Below, in pieces: positions 6,523 through 11,741 of a stretch of DNA of 11,741 nucleotides (positions within the stretch are counted from its first letter, which is position 1; each line of letters opens with the position of its first letter). This DNA comes from Pseudomonadota bacterium. Lineage in GTDB: Bacteria > Desulfobacterota > Desulfobacteria > Desulfobacterales > Desulfobacteraceae. The notes beneath the pieces are model-generated. The model saw only the letters and a list, made by a program, of their open reading frames with translations. It had not been told where the DNA came from and did no database searches. The stretch covers positions 1-11,741 of the forward strand of contig JAHIVS010000283.1 of the NCBI GenBank assembly GCA_018816605.1, read 5' to 3'. Both the position numbers and the translations under genes were made by a program.

Positions 6523-7842
6523 CTATATTTTGGTGAGCCATTCCTTGCCCTGCTGTTTGACCCCGGCCCGCATCGCCGAAAGAAATGAAGACCTCAACAT
6601 ATCCCCGGCCAGGGCCTGCTTAACCGGCTCCAGCCTGAGGAAACCGCCGACAAAGGACTTTATCATTTTTCCGGACAGGGATTGTGGGGTATCAAAGATC
6701 TGGTTGGCAAGGGTGCCCCGCTCCAGGCTCTGGAGAATGATTCTTTCAAATGTGGTTTCAGGATGAATGACGCGGTTGGGCCGTCGGGTCAGCTTCAGGG
6801 CCCGGGTTTTGCTGCATTCCAGGGCGCAGACACCGCAGCCGATGCAACGATCCGGATCAACCGTGGGAACAAGCCGGGGCTTGCCCGATGCTTGGTGATT
6901 TCCGCCGGCTGTCATAGCAATGGCGCTGATGGGACAGATCCTGGCGCACTGACCGCAGCTGTTGCACAGATCCGGGTCCACATCTGCGATATAGTTGGAG
7001 GTGACCACGGTGTGGGGATACCCCAGAACACTGATCCCCCTGAGAAGATTGCAGCAGCATCCGCAGCAGAGGCATAAAAAGGTCACATTGTTCTGGACGT
7101 TGTCCCCACTGATCACCAGCCTTTTTTCTTTGGCCATCTCCATGTGCTCCAGCATAGCGGACAGGGTCACCTCCCGGCCCAAATTTCGGCGGATGAGGAA
7201 ATCCGCGCCAAAGGACAGGGAAACGCAGGATTCCAGCGGAACGTCGCATTTTTTTTGACCCAGGTGGTATTTTTCATGCCGGCAGGAACACAGGCCGATG
7301 GCGTATTTTTCTGATCGGCGTATCATCTCCTCGGCTTTTTCATAATCCAGGATTTGGGTATACTCTGCCGGGGACAGGGTTGAGGTGTGGGGGAAGGTGC
7401 GGATTGGACCGAACCGTCCGCTGTCCTTATAGTTTGCCCCATGGTACCCGTCTTCGCGCATATAGGTCTCGAAAAGGTTCGCCATGATAGAGGGATCTGC
7501 ATCTTTTCCGGTTCTCATCATGGTAAATTCGAAAATCCCTACTATTAGAGGCGATAAAAGGTAGTGATATTGGTTCTGAACCCACAGATCAATCACCAGT
7601 CCTTTGCCGCACATGGATTCAAGAATACCCTTAAGGGGTTCTGGGTCGTATCCTGTGGCCCGGGCAACGGCGTCAAGGGGGGACAATACATAGGGCATTT
7701 TTACGGCAACATCTGCTTCCTCCCGGGTATAGAGCCTCTCAAGAATTTCATGAAAGGTTCGGGTATAGTTGACCCGGTAGGGTAAATTATCCAGTTTTTT
7801 CCACAGTTTTTTGTACACCTCTTTTCCGCCCAAATGTCCCAT
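6523..7842 (-). CDS. Multi-[4Fe-4S] cluster protein with winged-helix-like N-terminus
   Basis: This 439-residue soluble protein carries two classical ferredoxin motifs, Cys293/296/299/303 (CNSCGQCARICP) and Cys333/336/339/343 (CIGCGVCALECS), as expected for a dicluster electron carrier. Ahead of them lie further cysteines: C185, C187, C199 and C206 (CSCRH...C...C) and a dense CLCCGCCC run (residues 257-264). These could hold another cluster or metal. The first 110 residues have no cysteine motif and read as helical, with a winged-helix-like pattern (LSPLDAVARATGYDPEPLKGILESMCGKGLV). Similar proteins are common in sulfate reducers, where their partner is mostly undefined. GAGGA lies 7 nt before the ATG and a good promoter lies upstream. 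It is followed at 39 bp by the SnoaL-like gene. Electron transfer to a neighbouring reductase is plausible but inferred. Confidence 0.85.
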   Translation of the reverse strand: MGHLGGKEVYKKLWKKLDNLPYRVNYTRTFHEILERLYTREEADVAVKMPYVLSPLDAVARATGYDPEPLKGILESMCGKGLVIDLWVQNQYHYLLSPLIVGIFEFTMMRTGKDADPSIMANLFETYMREDGYHGANYKDSGRFGPIRTFPHTSTLSPAEYTQILDYEKAEEMIRRSEKYAIGLCSCRHEKYHLGQKKCDVPLESCVSLSFGADFLIRRNLGREVTLSAMLEHMEMAKEKRLVISGDNVQNNVTFLCLCCGCCCNLLRGISVLGYPHTVVTSNYIADVDPDLCNSCGQCARICPISAIAMTAGGNHQASGKPRLVPTVDPDRCIGCGVCALECSKTRALKLTRRPNRVIHPETTFERIILQSLERGTLANQIFDTPQSLSGKMIKSFVGGFLRLEPVKQALAGDMLRSSFLSAMRAGVKQQGKEWLTKI

Positions 7843-8147
7843 GAATCCGTCCTCAGCTTAATGATTGCATTAATTACGGCCGCCCAAAGAAAGGGTGGAG
7901 GGGTGACCGTGCTCCGAACAGCAATTTTATATGGTTTTTCTCATTTAGGATCAATCGTCGCCCATGCCAATCCATTTGCACTTCATGCCAATATGGGTTT
8001 AGGCTTTCAAAGCCTTACAGAGGCGCTGGGGCAAATTGGAGGGCGGCAGACCAAGATGATCGCCATGCAGATTATGAGGATCAACAATCTCAGTGAATTG
8101 ACGGCGCAGGTTCCCATCGTCAGGGGCGATGATGGGCTGTGCATCAT
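7843..8147. other. 305-bp intergenic region holding the Fe-S operon promoter
   Basis: The left third holds the promoter and leader of the Fe-S/SnoaL operon. The rest (about 7990-8147) has no assignable gene. A minus-strand frame reads APDDGNLRRQFTEIVDPHN and on to a stop near 8000, but it has no start and no family resemblance. The plus-strand frame across 7834-8151 has no ribosome site and runs over the promoter. A small hairpin (AGGCTT 8001-8006, AAGCCT 8010-8015) lies about 130 bp past the AraC gene but has no T-run. Confidence 0.5.
7926..7954 (-). promoter_or_regulatory. Predicted promoter of the Fe-S protein / SnoaL operon
   Basis: On the minus strand TTGATC (7954 to 7949) and TATAAA (7931 to 7926) are separated by exactly 17 bp. 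Transcription would start near 7919, giving a leader of about 77 nt. This would give the Fe-S and SnoaL-like genes their own start, separate from the AraC gene. Confidence 0.5.
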
Positions 8148-9173
8148 TTAAGCCATGGGCGTTCTGTTCCCGGTCCGGTACTGGGCTGGCGTATGGCCGG
8201 TCATCCGTTTAAAGGAGCGGTGAAAGGTGCTGACGTCTGAAAACCCCAGCAAGAATGCGATTTCACCGATGGAGACACTTTCCCGAGACAGATAGGAGGC
8301 GGCCAGGGACCGGATGACCTGGTCCACCAGTTTTCGGTAGGTGGTTTCCTCTTTTTCCAGGGCCCGCTGGAAACTTCTCAGGCTCATGTAAAAGTGGGTG
8401 GCAGCCGCTTCTATTTTGGGGATGGCAGATGGAAGGCTGCTGGTGATAAAGCGGCTTGTTTCTTTTGTGAACGGTTTGTCATCCCGGATCCTGGTCAGCA
8501 CCTTGCCTGCATAGGCCTCTAAAATTTCCAGCAGTTCCGGGTTTGGATAGGGAATCGGAATATCCAGATAGGCGGATTCGATCACTGCGGCGTTCCAGGT
8601 CTGGCCGAACCGCACCGGCGCGCTAAAAATCCTTTCATGTTCACGGATATCCTCTGGAGCCTGGTGCCGGAAACAGATTTCAACGGGCCGGATAGGCGCG
8701 CCGGTCAGTTTTGTCATGACGCTGATCCATGCACTGATCATGCATTCGACGACTTGGGCAAGGGTTGAGGCATGGGGATAGTCAGTGGTGTATTCAATAA
8801 CGGCAAGCCCGGTATCTGTTTCGGTGATGATAGATCCGTCTCCGTTGCGGAGGATATCTCCGTACCGGACAATTTTTTCATGAACCTCCCTTGCGGTGCG
8901 GCAGTTCATTACGATCTGCCCAATAACGTTCATGCTGTCCACGGAATAGTACTCTCCGATGTGCAGGCCCAAGTGGCCATCACCTGTGATGGCCATGGCG
9001 GCCTTAAACATTTCGTGTATCTTTTGGTGGCTCAGCCGTTGCTTGGGGCAATTAAACTGGTGCGGATCAAGGTCAGCGGAAGACAGGATGGCCGAGGGAT
9101 TTGTCTCTTGGTCCCTGAGGTAAAGCAGGAAAGGTTTTAGATGTGAGGCCAATATGGTCTGGGATATGCTCAT
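8148..9173 (-). CDS. AraC-family transcriptional regulator with arabinose-binding-like N-terminal domain
   Basis: This is a 341-residue one-component regulator. The N-terminal two-thirds (about 20-210) resembles the ligand-sensing domain found in the OruR-like branch of the AraC family (LGLHIGEYYSVDSMNVIGQIVMNCRT, then FRHQAPEDIREHERIFSAPVRFGQ). The C-terminal double helix-turn-helix domain (about 235-335) has the signature SIGEIAFLLGFSDVSTFHRSFKRMTGHTPAQYR in two readable parts. AAAGGA precedes the ATG by about 5 nt. It has its own consensus promoter upstream. It lies between the oxidoreductase/amidohydrolase genes and the Fe-S/SnoaL/FadL genes on the same strand, so it is the obvious candidate regulator of the cluster. 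Its inducer is unknown. Confidence 0.92.
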   Translation of the reverse strand: MSISQTILASHLKPFLLYLRDQETNPSAILSSADLDPHQFNCPKQRLSHQKIHEMFKAAMAITGDGHLGLHIGEYYSVDSMNVIGQIVMNCRTAREVHEKIVRYGDILRNGDGSIITETDTGLAVIEYTTDYPHASTLAQVVECMISAWISVMTKLTGAPIRPVEICFRHQAPEDIREHERIFSAPVRFGQTWNAAVIESAYLDIPIPYPNPELLEILEAYAGKVLTRIRDDKPFTKETSRFITSSLPSAIPKIEAAATHFYMSLRSFQRALEKEETTYRKLVDQVIRSLAASYLSRESVSIGEIAFLLGFSDVSTFHRSFKRMTGHTPAQYRTGNRTPMA

Positions 9174-9536
9174 CTCTATCCTTTGGTTCAGCGGTTAAAA
9201 TTCACTTACCAGCCAAGTCCAAGCGCATTGGAAGTGCATTTAATTCTATACTGGAATGGCGGATTCTATAAACGTTCCCCCTTGGTGTCAACAGTCGGTA
9301 TCGAAAATCATTTTCCCACATCACCGGCTCCGGCAAATGATGATTCATGAGAAATATCACCGGCTTTTTGCCTGCCCCAAATTCTGGCTTTCCCTTAAAG
9401 GTGAAAAGAGACCCCAAGGCATCGATGTCCTTGAACCCCTACAGGATGTCCTTAATCCCGGCAGGCCCGTAAACGTCCAAGGAGGGGTTCCGGCCTTAAG
9501 TTCGTGCTCGGCGTATAAAGCCCGGGCCTTGTCCCC
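9174..9536 (-). pseudogene. Probable gene remnant between oxidoreductase and AraC genes
   Basis: The sequence before the AraC promoter looks coding on the minus strand but is broken. One frame gives DKARALYAEHELKAG directly after the oxidoreductase stop. A second, starting just after an in-frame TAA, gives NPSLDVYGPAGIKDIL, then a TAG, then GFKDIDALGSLFTFKGKPEF and further residues to a stop near 9202. Codon use in the second frame resembles the neighbouring genes, which suggests a former gene with a frameshift and nonsense codon. The DVYGPAGIKDIL segment faintly recalls metallo-beta-lactamase-fold hydrolases, but I cannot confirm a family. The part nearest the AraC gene carries its promoter and leader. 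Confidence 0.4.
9243..9291 (-). promoter_or_regulatory. Consensus promoter of the AraC-family gene with repeated TATAGAAT
   Basis: On the minus strand a perfect TTGACA (9291 to 9286) and TAGAAT (9268 to 9263) are spaced by 17 bp, predicting a start near 9256 and a leader of about 83 nt. The octamer TATAGAAT occurs twice, at 9270 to 9263 over the -10 box and at 9250 to 9243. The 20-bp spacing, about two helical turns, puts both copies on one face of the DNA. This could be an autoregulatory operator or a second -10 element. Confidence 0.6.
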
Positions 9537-10928
9537 TTAGATCTGGGGCAAACCCTGGGCCTTTTTTTTGAACAAGGCGATCTTTTTCTGCAGTCTGGGG
9601 GTATCCAGGAAGAGTTCCGGATAGAATTTTTCCTTGCCCACCAGGGGGTTCACGCTGCACCTGGCCCAGTTGGCGGTCATGAGATCCATATAGCAGCGCT
9701 GGCAGCGGGCGCACCGGACAATGTCGTCTATCCTTCCTTCCCTCACCTTGGCCGGCCAGAAGGGATCCGCAATGGCCTGACGGCCTAATGAAATGATATC
9801 GGTCTGCTTGGATTCCACTGCCTTCAGGGCGGTTTCAGGATGGATGAAGTTGGGGGTGATCACGGGTAATTCCTGGGAAGCCTCCTTGAAACCCGGTGCC
9901 CACCGGGTGAATTCATTTTCACCGTCCGGGGCAAAGGCCGCCCCGGGATTTTCGTAGGAGCCCTGGGAGATGTTAAAGAAATTGGCCCCGGCCCTGCGGC
10001 AGAGGGCCACCACCTGGACCGCCTCCCCGTTGGTGAGGCCTCCGGGCATGAGTTCATCGCCAGAGAGCCGCACACCCAACGGCTTGTCCAGACCGATCTT
10101 TTCACGGGTTTTCATGAGGGTATTGGTAAGGAAGCGGGCCCGGTTTTCCAGGGAGCCGCCGTAGATATCGTGGCGGCGGTTGGACCGGGGGGAGAGGAAC
10201 TGGTGCATGAGATAGCCGTGGGGCGCATGGACCTCCAGGGCATCATATCCCAGCTTAAAGGCGGCCTGGGCCTGGACGGCGAACCGGTCCTCCAGGTCCA
10301 CGATCTCGGGGATGGTCAGCTCCCTGGGAGTGTCTCCGCACATGATGTGAAGCATCTCCGGCATCTTTTCCGCCACAAAGGCCATGAGCGTCTCCGTCAT
10401 GGATGCGTAGGTTGCATCGTCCATTTGCCGCAGCAGATCAAAATCCGGGATCAGTTCCGCCATTTCCGGGGACAGACGCTTGATTTGTTTTTCCCATCCC
10501 TTGTTCAAATGCCGCAAATCCACCTGCAGGGGGATGGCGGACGGGGCACCGGCCGGGCAGTCCCGAGATTCGGCATGGGGATGGCCCTGGCGGCCCCAGC
10601 CCGGGCTGAGCTGGATGCAGACTTTACAGTCGTTGAAATGGTGGAGCAGTGCCGTCATTTCGCTGTGGAAGCGGTAGTAGCGCTCGTCAATGAGCAGAGA
10701 GGGGTTCAGGGATTCCTGGCCCCCCCAGCGGTGGGGATTCATGACCACGCATTCCGTAATGATCAGGCCAAAGCCTCCCCTGGCCCGCATGGCGTACCAA
10801 GCCATGTTCTGGTCGCTGTGATAGCCGTTGGGTCCGGTATAGCCCATGTTCATGGGGGACATGGCGATACGGTTTTTAAGGGTGATATCACCCAGCGGTA
10901 CAGGTTCAAAAAGTTTGTCAAAGCTCAT
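9537..10928 (-). CDS. Old-yellow-enzyme family FMN/Fe-S oxidoreductase lacking the FAD/NAD domain
   Basis: This 463-residue flavoenzyme belongs to the NADH:flavin oxidoreductase / 2,4-dienoyl-CoA reductase family, which reduces activated C=C bonds (enones, enoates, dienoyl-CoA). The TIM barrel starts with LFEPVPLGDITLKNRIAMSPMNMGY. The signature HAPHGYL lies at 234-240, followed by HQFLSPRSNRRHDIYGGSLENR. Near the end Cys406, 409, 412 and 424 (CARCQRC...CSVNP) should bind a [4Fe-4S] cluster. The protein stops soon afterwards, whereas dienoyl-CoA reductases of this type carry a further FAD/NAD(P)H domain of about 200 residues. About 65 residues (roughly 134-199), apparently helical, separate GAPSAIP from PRELT, which are nearly adjacent in usual family members. 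AAGGAGG precedes the ATG. It follows the amidohydrolase gene by 18 bp, so the two are co-transcribed. Confidence 0.9.
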   Translation of the reverse strand: MSFDKLFEPVPLGDITLKNRIAMSPMNMGYTGPNGYHSDQNMAWYAMRARGGFGLIITECVVMNPHRWGGQESLNPSLLIDERYYRFHSEMTALLHHFNDCKVCIQLSPGWGRQGHPHAESRDCPAGAPSAIPLQVDLRHLNKGWEKQIKRLSPEMAELIPDFDLLRQMDDATYASMTETLMAFVAEKMPEMLHIMCGDTPRELTIPEIVDLEDRFAVQAQAAFKLGYDALEVHAPHGYLMHQFLSPRSNRRHDIYGGSLENRARFLTNTLMKTREKIGLDKPLGVRLSGDELMPGGLTNGEAVQVVALCRRAGANFFNISQGSYENPGAAFAPDGENEFTRWAPGFKEASQELPVITPNFIHPETALKAVESKQTDIISLGRQAIADPFWPAKVREGRIDDIVRCARCQRCYMDLMTANWARCSVNPLVGKEKFYPELFLDTPRLQKKIALFKKKAQGLPQI

Positions 10929-10946
10929 GGAAGGCCTCCTTGGAAG

Positions 10947-11741
10947 TTAAAATGAATTCTCTGTCCTGCTGTATTGGGTGGAATCGCTGATCCGCCGTAG
11001 GGTGGTGTCCATGCCCAACAGCCGCCCCAGGTTGCCGCCAAAAATCTTGGCCCGGTCCTGGTCGGTGATGGCGGGATATCCGTAGAGCTTTTGCATCTCT
11101 TCAGGGATCTGGAAGTCTTCCATACCCTTGACCGCAGCCAGAATCTGAGCCGAGAACCCGGCATAGTCAGAGCCCCAGGTGATCTTGTCCGGCCCCACCC
11201 AGCGCAGCGCCTCCCCGATGATCCGGGCAAAGTTCCCCGGCGAGGTGATGGCCCAGGGCACCAGGAGGCTGAGGCAGACATAGACGTTCGGATGCCCCAT
11301 GGCCACCATGTTGAGGTCGTCGCAATAGGGGTAGCCCATGTGAAAGGCATTGATTTTAAGACCCGGAAAATCCCGGGCCACATCGTCCAGATAGATGGGA
11401 AGGGCGTACTTGCTTTTTCCGGGCGGGACCCAGCAGAAGCCGGTATGGATATCCAGGACGATATCCAGCTCTTCGGCCCTTTTATAGAAGGGCCATAGGT
11501 CAGGGTCGTTGATATAGGTGTCTTCCGGCGGATAGAACTTGAAAATTTTTGCCCCCTTTTCCTTGACCCAGTATTCCAGCTCCCAGATGGTGTTTTTCAG
11601 ACCCTTGTGCTTGATAGGGGAGACGTTGGGCTGGAGCATGAAGCGGTCCGGATGGGTTTCCACCACCTTGGCCATCTCCCCGTTGGTGCACCATTGGGTG
11701 GTGTAGCCCGTGGTGTCCATCATGGATTCAGGCAGAAGACA
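10947..11741 (-). CDS. Amidohydrolase-2 family protein, N-terminus beyond window
   Basis: The frame is open to the right edge: six codons (CLLPES) precede the first internal ATG at 11723 without a stop, so the true start lies outside. The visible 264 residues form the later part of an amidohydrolase-2 TIM barrel, a family of metal-dependent decarboxylases and hydrolases that includes resorcylate-type decarboxylases. Counting from that Met, metal or catalytic candidates are His93 in DIHTG, His128 in AFHMGYPY and Asp186 in WGSDY. The KIFGGNLGRLLG ending is typical. The N-terminal HxH metal pair expected for many members is not in view. It is 18 bp upstream of the oxidoreductase gene. Decarboxylation of an aromatic acid is a reasonable guess from the family, but not shown. 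Confidence 0.88.
   Translation of the reverse strand, partial: CLLPESMMDTTGYTTQWCTNGEMAKVVETHPDRFMLQPNVSPIKHKGLKNTIWELEYWVKEKGAKIFKFYPPEDTYINDPDLWPFYKRAEELDIVLDIHTGFCWVPPGKSKYALPIYLDDVARDFPGLKINAFHMGYPYCDDLNMVAMGHPNVYVCLSLLVPWAITSPGNFARIIGEALRWVGPDKITWGSDYAGFSAQILAAVKGMEDFQIPEEMQKLYGYPAITDQDRAKIFGGNLGRLLGMDTTLRRISDSTQYSRTENSF

Noticed and set aside
7834..8151. Plus-strand 105-codon frame between the Fe-S and AraC genes
   Set aside because: No ribosome site; it overlaps the start of the Fe-S gene and its well-formed minus-strand promoter, and no family is recognised.
9202..9417. 71-codon minus-strand frame taken as a small independent gene
   Set aside because: Its 3' half carries the AraC promoter and its reading continues upstream past a stop, so it is better explained as part of a broken gene.
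10170..10955. Long plus-strand frame of 261 codons opposite the oxidoreductase gene
   Set aside because: It is antisense to an unmistakable old-yellow-enzyme family gene; the length reflects codon bias of the real strand.
1..11741. CRISPR array, tRNA, rRNA, toxin-antitoxin or defence system
   Set aside because: I saw no regularly spaced repeats, no tRNA cloverleaf-like sequence and no hallmark domains of such systems on either strand.

Overview
The window looks like part of the chromosome of an anaerobic Gram-negative bacterium, most likely a sulfate-reducing type of Desulfobacterota. This is inferred from a FadL-type outer-membrane porin, a periplasmic amino-acid binding protein, an old-yellow-enzyme with a cysteine cluster, and a multi-[4Fe-4S] protein of a kind I associate with such organisms. 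Base composition is moderate and gene density is ordinary, except for one decayed stretch at about 3.1-4.5 kb.

Layout. (1) Positions 1-2012, minus strand: the first two genes of a general L-amino-acid ABC transporter, aapJ (binding protein) and aapQ (permease, running off the left edge), with a stem-loop between them. (2) Positions 2013-3112: a divergently transcribed LysR-type regulator. The shared 206-bp intergenic region holds a good sigma70-type promoter for aapJ and a near-palindromic site of the ATAC-N7-GTAT class, placed where a LysR activator normally binds. (3) Positions 3251-4040: a decayed IS1380-family insertion sequence with recognisable terminal inverted repeats, two large internal deletions, a nonsense codon and a frameshift. 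Its leader keeps an inverted repeat that would hide the transposase ribosome binding site in read-through transcripts. About 440 bp of sequence without a recognisable gene follows. (4) Positions 4483-11741, all minus strand: a probable catabolic cluster. In transcription order it holds an amidohydrolase-2 family protein (partial, right edge), an old-yellow-enzyme family reductase with a C-terminal cysteine cluster, remnant sequence, an AraC-type regulator with its own consensus promoter, a polyferredoxin-like Fe-S protein followed closely by a SnoaL-like protein, and a FadL/TodX-type outer-membrane channel.

Working picture (inference). The left part is amino-acid uptake controlled by the adjacent LysR protein. 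The right part would take up and process a hydrophobic, possibly cyclic or aromatic, substrate: FadL-type channel for entry, amidohydrolase for decarboxylation or hydrolysis, FMN/Fe-S enoate-type reductase, SnoaL-fold enzyme, a dedicated Fe-S electron carrier and an AraC-type sensor. The substrate cannot be read from the sequence.
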